NCBI RefSeq assembly: GCF_004377485.1
Contig: NZ_SNTY01000010.1
Coordinates: forward strand, 1 to 64,000
Direction: 5' to 3'
Source of the DNA: Alkanindiges illinoisensis
GTDB lineage: Bacteria; Pseudomonadota; Gammaproteobacteria; Pseudomonadales; Moraxellaceae
DNA length: 64,000 bases
The position numbers and the translations under genes were made by a program. Below, in pieces: positions 37,013 through 45,120 of the stretch. Under the pieces are notes generated by a model that did not search any database, had not been told where the DNA came from, and saw only the letters and a list, made by a program, of their open reading frames with translations. Positions within the stretch are counted from its first letter, which is position 1, and each line of letters starts with the position of its first letter.

Positions 37013-38230
37013 TTAAAAGGAATCACCCGGCACACGCACCCAGCCTTCCATTAAAATACGGGCGCTACGGCTCATGATAGCCTTGGTCACAGTCCACTCA
37101 CCATTCACTTGCCTGGCTTCGGCACCCACGCGCAATGTACCGGAAGGATGGCCAAACCGCACTGCCTGTCGACCTTCACCAGAAGCACTGGCACCACCTG
37201 CTGCCAGATTCACCAGCGTGCCCGGAATAGCTGCGGCTGTCCCAATCGCCACTGCTGCCGTGCCCATCATGGCATGGTGCAGCTTGCCCATGGACAACGC
37301 ACGTACCAGCAGGTCAACGTCATTAGCTTTAATCTCTTTGCCGCTAGACGCCACATAATCCTTTGGCTTGGCCACAAAGGCAATTTTTGGGGTGTGCTGT
37401 CGCGTGGCAGCCTCGCTTGGGTCTTTAATCAAGCCCATGCGCAACGCCCCAGCAATACGAATGGCTTCAAACTTGGCCAGCGCCGCAGGGTCGGTATTGA
37501 TGGTTTCACGCAGTTCGGTGCCTGTATAGCCAATGTCTTCTGCATTCACAAATACAGTAGGAATGCCCGCACTAATCATGGTGGCTTTTAGAGTGGTTAT
37601 TCCCTCTACACCTTCAACCTCCAGTTCATCCACCAGATTGCCGGTAGGAAACATGGAACCTTCGCCGTCTTCGGATGGATTCATGAATTCCAGTACAATT
37701 TCTGCGGCTGGAAACGTCACGCCATCCAGCTCAAAATCACCGGTTTCCTGCACTTCCCCATTGGTTACAGGCACATGCGCAATAATGGTTTTGCCAATGT
37801 TGGCCTGCCAGATACGCACTTCGCACATGCCATTTTGTGGAATGCGGCTTGGGTCTACCAGCCCGGCATGCAGCGCAAAGGCACCTGCCCCAGTGGACAA
37901 ATTGCCGCAGTTGCCGCTCCAGTCTACAAAGGCCTTGTCAATGGATACCTGACCATACAGATAATCAACATCGTGATCTGGCTGGCTGCTTTTGGACAAG
38001 ATTACGCACTTGCTGGTGCTCGACGTTGCACCACCCATGCCATCAATATGCGCGCCGTACGCATCAGGGCTGCCAATCACGCGCATAAACAGCTTGTCAC
38101 GCGCAGCACCGGGCACTTGCGCTGCTTCGGGCAGATCAGTTAAGCGAAAAAACACCCCTTTGCTGGTGCCACCACGCATATAGGTGGCCGGGATTTTAAC
38201 TTGTGGCGCGTAGGTTTGGGTGGCAGTCAT
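37013..38230 (-). CDS. prpF: 2-methylaconitate cis-trans isomerase
   Basis: Isomerises trans- to cis-2-methylaconitate, needed when AcnD, and not PrpD, acts in the methylcitrate cycle for propionate use. The 405-residue protein has the PrpF motifs KIPATYMRGGTSKGVFF at the N-terminus, GGATSSTSK, and the active-site region WSGNCGNLSTGAGAFA (about 105). The diaminopimelate-epimerase-like fold is expected. Its partner acnD is in this window, but about 7 kb away with seven other genes between, whereas the usual order is acnD-prpF adjacent. The reading is established for the family. Confidence 0.95.
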   Translation of the reverse strand: MTATQTYAPQVKIPATYMRGGTSKGVFFRLTDLPEAAQVPGAARDKLFMRVIGSPDAYGAHIDGMGGATSSTSKCVILSKSSQPDHDVDYLYGQVSIDKAFVDWSGNCGNLSTGAGAFALHAGLVDPSRIPQNGMCEVRIWQANIGKTIIAHVPVTNGEVQETGDFELDGVTFPAAEIVLEFMNPSEDGEGSMFPTGNLVDELEVEGVEGITTLKATMISAGIPTVFVNAEDIGYTGTELRETINTDPAALAKFEAIRIAGALRMGLIKDPSEAATRQHTPKIAFVAKPKDYVASSGKEIKANDVDLLVRALSMGKLHHAMMGTAAVAIGTAAAIPGTLVNLAAGGASASGEGRQAVRFGHPSGTLRVGAEARQVNGEWTVTKAIMSRSARILMEGWVRVPGDSF

Positions 38231-38353
38231 TGTGGTTCCAGTACGTTGTTAAAATTTGGCGCTATTATAACGGCATTAAATCGGGGGTTATAGGCACTTT
38301 CTTCCCTGTGTTGAGCGTGAGGTGCCAGTATTTGAACAAGGCCTTCAGCTTCA

Positions 38354-39511
38354 TTATTTTTTAACGTGTTTTCTTACAATTGCCACCCGGGTTGGTAAAT
38401 CCCATGCGCCACCCATCTCGACCATGCGGCACATACCTGTGGTGGAATCATCGGTTTGAATAAACTGCTGGCCGTTCCATGTCCATTCTTCATGTGACCA
38501 GCAATCTCCCAAGCCACGACCTTTTTGCGCCGCACTGATTACCCCATCGGCATAATCGGAAGCACCCGTTGTGACCAGTTTGGGCTGATAGGGCTTTTGT
38601 GCATTGATTACCCAGTAGCCATAGCCTTCATTGTATGCCCCTCGCCAGCACAATCCGCTGGCTAGCAGTTGATGGCTATTTAAAGGCTGAATATCCATCT
38701 CAAATTTTGCAGAGTCATCTTCGCCATTCATGACCGGGCAATAATCGTCATCTGTTTTTGGAGTTTGGGCCAGTATTTCCTTTTTAAGCTGAACCAAATC
38801 CACGGATTTTGCCAGACGCTTTAAAGCAGGGCTTTCCACGGGTTTTATCCAGTTCACCACCGGCATTGGCAATGCAGGCAAAACGCTGGCCTCAGTTTTT
38901 TTACCTTTGTGCACTAAAGCGCTAGTGGTGCCAACTCGTCCCTGCACGTCATCCATTTTAAGCAATACCGCAGCGGCACCCTGCCCGGATAGGTTCCACG
39001 TATCCTGTCCCGACCTAAACTGAATTACGGTGTGACCTGCCAGTGCGGCAATTAATGCCTGAATTTGTGCACTCGACAAATGACCATCCAGCCCCTCGCC
39101 ATTTAATAAAACCTTGCCATAGCTGGTGTTATTGATAAACAACTGAACCGCTTGAGGTGACGGCTGATTTTCTACATAACCCGTGTTGCCCAGCTTTACC
39201 TGACCATTAACATTTTGGCCTGCCCCGGCTTTACGGGTGAGTAAGACCGATACCGGAAAACTGTCACCATCATCCGTTTGATAACCTGCTGCGCGGCAAG
39301 TGCGTGTATTGTCGCAGGCCACTTCCCAGTCCTGATGCGAAAAATGAATGCCTTTTCCAGAATCTGTATTTGTACCTGTTGCTGCATACGTCATGCCGGG
39401 CATCAGAACCAAAGCGCAAACTGCTTTTTGAATTACCGCTTTTTTAATCAGTGCTTTTTGAATTATGATTTTTTTATACATCGCCTGACTTGGTTTTTGG
39501 CAAAATTGCAT
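38354..39511 (-). CDS. DUF1176 protein, exported
   Basis: A 385-residue protein of the DUF1176 family. The N-terminus has a hydrophobic signal stretch (CALVLMPGMTYA, about 30-43). Family landmarks: FSHQDWEVACDNTRTCRAAGYQ, VSVLLTRKAG, YDWL-like region, and a tryptophan-rich end. The family occurs widely in proteobacteria and is thought to be periplasmic; its role is unknown. The start of the signal sits in a threefold 15-bp repeat (39419-39463), which gives IQKAL-IKKAV-IQKAV. The upstream start could also be the ATG ten codons later. Confidence 0.72.
   Translation of the reverse strand: MQFCQKPSQAMYKKIIIQKALIKKAVIQKAVCALVLMPGMTYAATGTNTDSGKGIHFSHQDWEVACDNTRTCRAAGYQTDDGDSFPVSVLLTRKAGAGQNVNGQVKLGNTGYVENQPSPQAVQLFINNTSYGKVLLNGEGLDGHLSSAQIQALIAALAGHTVIQFRSGQDTWNLSGQGAAAVLLKMDDVQGRVGTTSALVHKGKKTEASVLPALPMPVVNWIKPVESPALKRLAKSVDLVQLKKEILAQTPKTDDDYCPVMNGEDDSAKFEMDIQPLNSHQLLASGLCWRGAYNEGYGYWVINAQKPYQPKLVTTGASDYADGVISAAQKGRGLGDCWSHEEWTWNGQQFIQTDDSTTGMCRMVEMGGAWDLPTRVAIVRKHVKK
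39419..39463 (-). repeat. Three-copy 15-bp tandem repeat in a signal-peptide region
   Basis: Units at 39419-39433, 39434-39448 and 39449-39463 share a common pattern (on the minus strand ATT-CAA/AAA-AAA-GCN-N), encoding I-Q/K-K-A-L/V three times in frame. It lies just before the hydrophobic core of the DUF1176 signal peptide and could gain or lose units without frameshift. Confidence 0.7.
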
Positions 39512-39628
39512 AAAGTACTCACTGGTTTTTTGCTGGTTTTCTATGCCTTAAGCATACAAGCTGTCGACTTTGCGGTTGGTATTTTTGTGTTTCCTTTGCT
39601 GTTAGCCCTTAGTCTTGTCCGGGTTAAT

Positions 39629-40570
39629 TTATGAACCAACCACTTCATCAGCAGGCGCAATTTGCAGGCTTTCCCAGGTTTGAATCAGTTGTTTTTTTGC
39701 TATGCCCCAGCGATAGCCACCGAGCGCCCCACTTTCCCGAATGACCCGATGGCAGGGAATCAGCCATGCGACCGGATTGGCACCAATGGCATTGGCCACT
39801 GCCCGTGATGCCTTGGGATAACCCAGCGTATTGGCCAGCCCGGAATAACTGACCAGACTACCCGATGGAATTTTCAACAAAGCCCGCCATACGGCCACCT
39901 GAAAATTGGTGCCCGACACATGCAGCGAAAACGGCTTTTGCAGGCTGTCGTGCTTATACTGTTGGTGGTGCTCGTATTGCAACGGAAACATACCGTGAAC
40001 CAAAGGCGCTGTTAAGGCGTGGTTGTGCTGTAAGGTGCTCAAGGGCCATGCCTGTTGCAAGGCGGCCAGTTCCTGTTCTAGTGAACTAAAATCAATAAAG
40101 CTGGCCTTGCAAATCCCCCGCGAAGTCATGGCAATAAATAATGGCCCAAACGGGGTGGCATGCACGCCATAATCAAGCTGCAAATCCCGGCCCTTTTGCT
40201 TAAACTCGCCCGGTGTAACGGCTTCAAGCTGCACAAAATGATCATGCAGGCGCGAACTGCCGCTTAGGCCAATATCATGTGATACCTCCAGCACTGAGCG
40301 TGACTGCTGCAATAACTGCTTGCCACGTTCAAGGGTTAACACCTGCAAAAATCGTTTGGGCGTGGTGCCGGCCCACTGGCAAAACAGGCGCTGAAAGTGA
40401 AACGGGCTTAGATGCACCTGCGCGGCCACTTCCTCAAGACTGGGTTGCTCGCCCGCATGATCCACCAGATAGGCAATGGCTTTTTCAATGCGCTTATAGT
40501 TTTCACCATGCGGGTTGATAGGGCTCGCAGCAAAGTTCTTAGCGTGTAGATCATCAGGATTAAGCAGCAT
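39629..40570 (-). CDS. AraC-type regulator fused to methylguanine-DNA methyltransferase
   Basis: A 313-residue Ada-like protein without the N-terminal zinc/methyl-phosphotriester domain. First part (about 25-125): AraC helix-turn-helix domain (LEEVAAQVHLSPFHFQRLFCQWAGTTP). Second part (about 135-300): methyltransferase domain with FQVAVWRALLKIPSGSLVSYS, then the acceptor cysteine PCHRVIR and GGYRWG. It removes alkyl groups from O6-methylguanine and may regulate alkylation-response genes. It is separate from the ATL gene at 35.7 kb, so the window has two different alkylation-damage proteins. Confidence 0.93.
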   Translation of the reverse strand: MLLNPDDLHAKNFAASPINPHGENYKRIEKAIAYLVDHAGEQPSLEEVAAQVHLSPFHFQRLFCQWAGTTPKRFLQVLTLERGKQLLQQSRSVLEVSHDIGLSGSSRLHDHFVQLEAVTPGEFKQKGRDLQLDYGVHATPFGPLFIAMTSRGICKASFIDFSSLEQELAALQQAWPLSTLQHNHALTAPLVHGMFPLQYEHHQQYKHDSLQKPFSLHVSGTNFQVAVWRALLKIPSGSLVSYSGLANTLGYPKASRAVANAIGANPVAWLIPCHRVIRESGALGGYRWGIAKKQLIQTWESLQIAPADEVVGS

Positions 40571-40700
40571 GATGCAACCTCAGGCTGGTTTTACAATGGT
40601 TAATGCTTTGCTTGGTATAGCATTGACTGCATCATAACCATACTGACCAGCCTAAGCGACCCGAATCTTGCGCAATGCTTAAGCCAGTCATCACATCCGC

Positions 40701-41516
40701 CTAAAACTTCTCATAGGGCAGTAAATAACGCCACTCACCTACCGCCAGTTTGGCTTTCGACAAACGGCCAATCCGTAAACGCCGTAGCTCCAGCACCTGC
40801 AAGCCCACCGCCTGACACATGGTTTCAATCTGGTCAAGCTGCACATTTTTTAAGGCAATACGCAAATGATCTTCATTTTGCCAGCTCACTTTTGCGGCTG
40901 GCAGCAATTTGCCTTGCGCATAAAAACCCTGATTTAGGCGTCTTAAATCATCATCAGACAACTTGCCCTGTACCTTGACAATAAACTCCTGCTCCACCCG
41001 GCTGGCATCGTCAATCAGCTTGCGCGCGATGGACTTATCTTGTGTGTACACTACCAGGCCACTGGCCGCACTTTCCAGCGGCAGCGTGGGAATAAGTTTT
41101 TGAAAATGTGAGCGCAAGGGACGAATATTGGAACGGTCATCCTTGGCCTGAGTCTCTAATGTAATGAGTTGCAAGGCATCAAATTTTAGCAAATCCAGTT
41201 GCTCAGGGCTTAGCTGGCTATGCATTTTGGGGTGATTCAAGCCACGTGCAATCAAGCTTTGCGTTAGGCCAAAATCATAGCCAGCAGGCTTGTTAAACAA
41301 AATGGTGACTGGTGCCAGCGGCTTTAAATTAGCGGCTGCATCCACCTCTACGCGCTGATCGGTAATCAGGTAATTGGGCTGTTCCACCACTACCCCATTC
41401 ACCATAACCCAGCCACCAGCAATATAATGCTCGGCATCGCGGCGCGAACAGGCACGTAATTCACTCACTACTTTGGCGAGGCGAACAGCTTCAGTCTTTG
41501 GTGCAGTCATCATCAT
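40701..41516 (-). CDS. RsuA/RluF-like pseudouridine synthase with altered catalytic site
   Basis: A 271-residue protein with an N-terminal S4 RNA-binding domain (VRLAKVVSELRACSRRDAEHYIAGGW) and a pseudouridine synthase fold (FNKPAGYD, then LPLESAASGLVVYTQD). In the RsuA/RluB/E/F family the catalytic motif reads GRLDKDSxGL, with Asp catalytic; here the aligned position is Glu in LPLESAASGL. Some Pseudomonas proteins appear to share this change, so it may be a subfamily with an altered role or just RNA binding. No rRNA site can be assigned. Confidence 0.7.
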   Translation of the reverse strand: MMMTAPKTEAVRLAKVVSELRACSRRDAEHYIAGGWVMVNGVVVEQPNYLITDQRVEVDAAANLKPLAPVTILFNKPAGYDFGLTQSLIARGLNHPKMHSQLSPEQLDLLKFDALQLITLETQAKDDRSNIRPLRSHFQKLIPTLPLESAASGLVVYTQDKSIARKLIDDASRVEQEFIVKVQGKLSDDDLRRLNQGFYAQGKLLPAAKVSWQNEDHLRIALKNVQLDQIETMCQAVGLQVLELRRLRIGRLSKAKLAVGEWRYLLPYEKF

Positions 41517-41614
41517 TACTTCAATTACATCATGTGCTGCATTATACGCGCAAAACCATCATTTCATGTGGTCACTGGTAGGCTGATTAGAATGGCACTG
41601 CTAAAAGAGTAATG

Positions 41615-42295
41615 CTAAAACGGCACTGCTGATTCAAGCACCAGATGATGACCTTGCAAAGGGTGGGTTAATGCCAGATAGCTGGCATGCAGGGCCAAGC
41701 GGTTTAACAGGCTGGCTGCGGGATTAAAATGGTACAGCTTGTCGCCAGTAATCGGATGGCCAATATGCGCCAGATGGACACGAAGCTGATGTGAACGCCC
41801 GGTAATGGGTTCCAGCAAAATCCGGCTAATGTCTTGTTCGGCATCGTATTCAAGCTGCTGGTATAAGGTTTTGGCAGGCTTGCCGATTTCAAAATCCACT
41901 TTTTGCTTGGGACGGTTGGGCCAGTCCGTGATTAGCGGCACCTCAATACTGCCGTCGCCAGCCAACTGCCCCTGCACCAGTGCCACATAATGCTTTTTGA
42001 TGGCTCGACCCTGAAACAGTTTGCTGATAGCCACTTCTGCATCCCGATGCTTGGCAAACAGTAAAATGCCTGAGGTTGCCATATCCAGCCGATGCGTGAC
42101 CTTGGCATACGGATATTTTTCCAAAACCCGTAAATACGCGCTGTCCTGATGTTCTGGCAAGCGACCGGGCACGGACAGTAACCCCGCTGGTTTATCAATG
42201 ACAATCAGGTCATCATCTTCATAAAGGAAAGTTAAAGGGCCTTGTGGCGGCGTGTAGATAAATTGGTCGTTTAGGGGCACAACAGTGGCTAACAA
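41615..42295 (-). CDS. rluA: Dual-specificity pseudouridine synthase RluA
   Basis: Makes pseudouridine at U746 in 23S rRNA and U32 in tRNAs. The 226-residue protein is the right size (E. coli 219). The catalytic Asp is in THRLDMATSGIL at about residue 69, the RluA hallmark, and the S4 domain of the larger RluC/D type is absent. DKPAGLLSVPGR at the N-terminus and GRSHQLRVHLAHIGHPI at about 165 are family blocks. It is next to the RluF-like gene on the same strand. Confidence 0.92.
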   Translation of the reverse strand: MLATVVPLNDQFIYTPPQGPLTFLYEDDDLIVIDKPAGLLSVPGRLPEHQDSAYLRVLEKYPYAKVTHRLDMATSGILLFAKHRDAEVAISKLFQGRAIKKHYVALVQGQLAGDGSIEVPLITDWPNRPKQKVDFEIGKPAKTLYQQLEYDAEQDISRILLEPITGRSHQLRVHLAHIGHPITGDKLYHFNPAASLLNRLALHASYLALTHPLQGHHLVLESAVPF

Positions 42296-42473
42296 TAAGA
42301 TTTTAAGAGTCCGTAGTATACAGGGCTACTTTGCATGAATAAGCATAAATTGCTTTCATCATTTTGCAACCATCACTCAACCATACATTCATTCAACCAC
42401 GCATTGGCCGCCTGTTATTAAAATATTGCTAGAACGATATCGCGCGGCATTAATAAATCATTTGCAAAAATAC

Positions 42474-42517
42474 GGTTTCGACAAGATCAACTATCGCAGC
42501 CTAAGCTTGTCGAAGGC
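42474..42517. repeat. REP-like inverted repeat
   Basis: TTCGACAAG (42477-42485) and CTTGTCGAA (42506-42514) are a perfect 9-bp inverted pair with a 20-nt gap. The word is close to the widespread CTTCGACAAGCTCAG-type REP sequence. It lies in the AT-rich 312-nt space between rluA and the VOC gene. No second copy was spotted in the window. The rest of this space shows no other feature. Confidence 0.6.
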
Positions 42518-42607
42518 TAGCGCATGACTTATAAAAGAAATCTAATCCAGCGCGATACACGCCAAAGATCTACTCGTAATTGGTCGATGCAATACCAGAA
42601 CAACAGA

Positions 42608-42997
42608 TTAAGGGCGATAAATGGCGCACAATTTATTGCCGTCTGGATCACGCACATACGCAAGATGCAATGCTCCCAGACTGGTTTGGCGTAGGCCCGG
42701 CACGTCTTCAATGGATGTACCGCCATTGGCAACCGCCACATCATGGAATTCCTTTACTTGTTCAGGCGAGTTACATTTGAAGCCAATGGTTGCCCCATTT
42801 GCACAAGTTGCAGGTTCGTCATTGATGGGTTCGCTAATGCCAAATGTATTACCATCATGGCGATAAAAAAGTCGAGTATGCCCAGAATTTGAAACATTTA
42901 AAAATGGCTCACCTGCCCCTAAAACAGCCAGCACTTTATTATAGAAAGCTTTTGAGCGTTCAATGTCATTAGACCCGACCATGATGTGATTAAACAT
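42608..42997 (-). CDS. VOC-family (glyoxalase/bleomycin-resistance fold) protein
   Basis: A 129-residue metal-site protein of the vicinal oxygen chelate fold. The first beta-alpha-beta unit FNHIMVGSNDIERSKAFYNKVLAVL is clear, with a typical His4 metal-site position, and the end is VRDPDGNKLCAIYRP with the His/Glu-type metal position near LHLAYVRDP. This would bind a divalent metal and act as a lyase or dioxygenase, or as a binding protein; the substrate is unknown. It stands alone on the minus strand. Confidence 0.85.
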   Translation of the reverse strand: MFNHIMVGSNDIERSKAFYNKVLAVLGAGEPFLNVSNSGHTRLFYRHDGNTFGISEPINDEPATCANGATIGFKCNSPEQVKEFHDVAVANGGTSIEDVPGLRQTSLGALHLAYVRDPDGNKLCAIYRP

Positions 42998-43132
42998 ATT
43001 TTTCCTTTCCTTAATTTTGGGATATTTGAGTTGGACTGTAGGCTAACACTATTAGGATTTCAGCAATAGATATATGGCTTTTGATGACCGCCACGTTTAT
43101 ACCGATATAATTTTTTATGATCAGATCACTGT

Positions 43133-43441
43133 TCAAGCAAAACTCTCATCAATATTTGCACCATTCTTCAAGGCATACCTTTTAATTATTTTGGCAAGCT
43201 GATAAGGCTGCTTAATGCACTTTATACAAGGATGACTTTCTGCTTCAACGTGCGTAATCACAAGTACTGTACCCAGTAAAAAGAAACTCCATGGCTGTCG
43301 ATCAACAATATAAAAGCCCTTAACATCTTCCAGCTTAACGATGGTAGTTTCCTCATCTAAAAAACTTGCTGAAAGATGTACACAGTACGAGAAGTTATTT
43401 TCAACTAAATTGAAATGATAAAAAGCGATGTTTAGTAAGCC
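43133..43441 (-). pseudogene. Headless fragment of a bPH2/DUF304-like protein
   Basis: An open stretch of 102 codons with no ATG, GTG or TTG near its beginning, ending in TGA. Its translation has coding character. It contains ETTIVKLEDVKGFYIVDR, WSFFLLGTVLVITHVEA and IKQPYQLAKIIKRYA, a pattern that resembles the C-terminal part of a bacterial PH (bPH2) domain, which reads LGTVxVxT...I..P......I. The 5' end has been lost at the edge of the cupin gene. It may be the remnant of a partner gene. AT-rich like the cassette upstream. Confidence 0.5.
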
Positions 43442-43450
43442 CTAATTCCA

Positions 43451-44068
43451 TTATAGATCTAAAACGGCTAATTTCTGTGCCAAGATATCCTCTGATAGCG
43501 ACTTTCGATAATAGGAGTAACTCACGCTTCCATTCATAGCTCCTAAAACAACTGGAGCAACCTCTGAAACATCATTTGTTAATAGTACAGTGAAAGCTGG
43601 TTTATCTCCCACTTTTAAGGTCCTATGTAATACACCTGCTTTCATCGTATAAGCTTGACCAGACTTATATACCGTACGATTACTTTCTGAAACTCGTAAT
43701 ACTTCATTCGACTTTATTAAGATAGAGCTATCAGCTCTGTATTGAGTTGAATATTTAGCATATTCCTGCCCACTTTCATGAAAAATATATTCAATATTCT
43801 CAATTGCTCCATGGAAAACCCAACTTTTAAAATCAAACAAATGATCATGTATTAAACAATCAGAAGATTGTTCAATCTCATCATTAGCTTCAACCCAACA
43901 ATGTAGACGTATCTTTTTAGAGCCTTCGCTCATTAATGTACATGCTAAAAAACCTAATGGATGTAATTTGAAGGGAACACCAATTTCTCGACGCAATATT
44001 AGAAGATCAGAAATAGAAACAACCTGATTTTCTAATGCATTAACAAGAGTTGAAAAGGATATAGTCAT
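43451..44068 (-). CDS. Cupin-like metal-site protein of the AT-rich cassette
   Basis: A 205-residue soluble protein that I do not recognise by name. A possible metal site is CLIHDHLFDFKSWVFHGAIEN (about residues 73-93; histidines and aspartate as in cupins of the HxH type), followed by a second histidine in AGVLHRTL near 150. The surrounding strands are cupin-like (alternating hydrophobic, with tyrosine-rich middle). The gene is markedly AT-rich compared with acnD and rluA. It starts 10 nt after the stop of the two-TM protein, on the same strand, and the two probably form one transcript. Function unknown. Confidence 0.6.
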   Translation of the reverse strand: MTISFSTLVNALENQVVSISDLLILRREIGVPFKLHPLGFLACTLMSEGSKKIRLHCWVEANDEIEQSSDCLIHDHLFDFKSWVFHGAIENIEYIFHESGQEYAKYSTQYRADSSILIKSNEVLRVSESNRTVYKSGQAYTMKAGVLHRTLKVGDKPAFTVLLTNDVSEVAPVVLGAMNGSVSYSYYRKSLSEDILAQKLAVLDL

Positions 44069-44078
44069 CTTAATTTTT

Positions 44079-44990
44079 CTAATAAGGATCTTTTGGAGAG
44101 TTTATACACTTGAGAATTCGATCAGTGTTAAGTATTTTAAGCTTATCTAAATCAAATAGATTAGCACTTTGAATTGCCTCTGAAAGTTTTTCACGATCCA
44201 AAGCACCATGGAATATTAATGACTCACAATGTTTCATTTCTTTCGATTGCCGTTCAGTTAATCTTACGTCATCCTTATAAGAATCATAAAAATAGGTTCC
44301 TGAGTCCGCTCGTAACGCAGAAGCCTCTTTATCCTCTTTCGTGATAACTACAAAATCCTCTGTGATATCCAAACGAAATGCAGAGAAATGATCAACAAAA
44401 AAAACACGAATTCGGAGCAAAGGTTCGGAGTACTGATATTTTAATGCTGTAACTGCTGTTGCCAGAATTTCTTCTTGGACTGATTTTTCTGTCCATGGAT
44501 CATTTGCATGAGCAGATTTCAGGCTTCTCCGGTATGTTGCATATTCTGCGCATAGCTTCTCATTTTTGGGATTTAATAAACAAATTGTGATATCACGCCC
44601 AAGGCCTGCTATCCTTGCAGCTTCTGCTAATTTTGGTATTGTCGTAGCTCTCGTATAACGGCCACAGGTTCCTTTATAAATCCAGAACCTAGTATTGGAT
44701 ACTGATGATTTTAAAGTTGGGTTAATTCTTTTCGGCTCAATCACTTCGATCGCTGAACGTTTCACAATACTTGGCGTGAGCCAAAATACGAATCCCCCAA
44801 TAAAAACGGTAATAATTAATGAAACTACAAAAGAATCAAGAAACTTAACAGTAAATTGGATAAAATTTAATGCGTCCGCGCCAAAATAAGGAGTAACAAA
44901 GCATCTTACTAATATGACTAAAATCAGAAGTAAACCGACAATAATAAAAAAAGTCCTACGATAATGTTCCTTAGATAAAATTTCATTCAT
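44079..44990 (-). CDS. Two-TM protein with large cytosolic domain, unknown function
   Basis: A 303-residue protein. Two membrane helices lie at about 11-32 (FFIIVGLLLILVILVRCFV) and 47-72 (FLDSFVVSLIITVFIGG). The remaining 220 residues form a cytosolic domain with conserved-looking blocks GRYTRATTIPKLAEAARI, DITICLLNP, CAEYATYRRSL, EEILATAVTALKYQY, RIRVFFVDHFSAFRLDIT and TYFYDSY. The layout (membrane anchor plus sensor-like domain, resembling DUF5919/PLD-like folds) is seen in accessory genes of unknown role. AT-rich, first of the pair with the cupin-like gene. I cannot name a family. Confidence 0.58.
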   Translation of the reverse strand: MNEILSKEHYRRTFFIIVGLLLILVILVRCFVTPYFGADALNFIQFTVKFLDSFVVSLIITVFIGGFVFWLTPSIVKRSAIEVIEPKRINPTLKSSVSNTRFWIYKGTCGRYTRATTIPKLAEAARIAGLGRDITICLLNPKNEKLCAEYATYRRSLKSAHANDPWTEKSVQEEILATAVTALKYQYSEPLLRIRVFFVDHFSAFRLDITEDFVVITKEDKEASALRADSGTYFYDSYKDDVRLTERQSKEMKHCESLIFHGALDREKLSEAIQSANLFDLDKLKILNTDRILKCINSPKDPY

Positions 44991-45068
44991 AATTTCTTAT
45001 CCCTTCAGTGATCCCCTAACGGGGTACTTTCAGTAAATTTTACTTAAAATACCAAATGTTAAATTAAT

Positions 45069-45092
45069 AAAAAACCCCATCTTTCGACAGGG
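45069..45092 (-). terminator. Terminator of acnD
   Basis: On the minus strand: stem CCCTGTC / GATGGGG with a GAAA tetraloop (two G-U pairs), followed directly by seven T. It lies about 30 nt after the acnD stop. Confidence 0.75.
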
Positions 45093-45120
45093 CTTCTTTA
45101 AGCTAATTTCTAACTAGAAA

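Noticed and set aside
43451-44990. A known CBASS, Pycsar or toxin-antitoxin system
   Set aside because: No cyclase, nuclease, HEPN or known toxin motif could be recognised in either gene.
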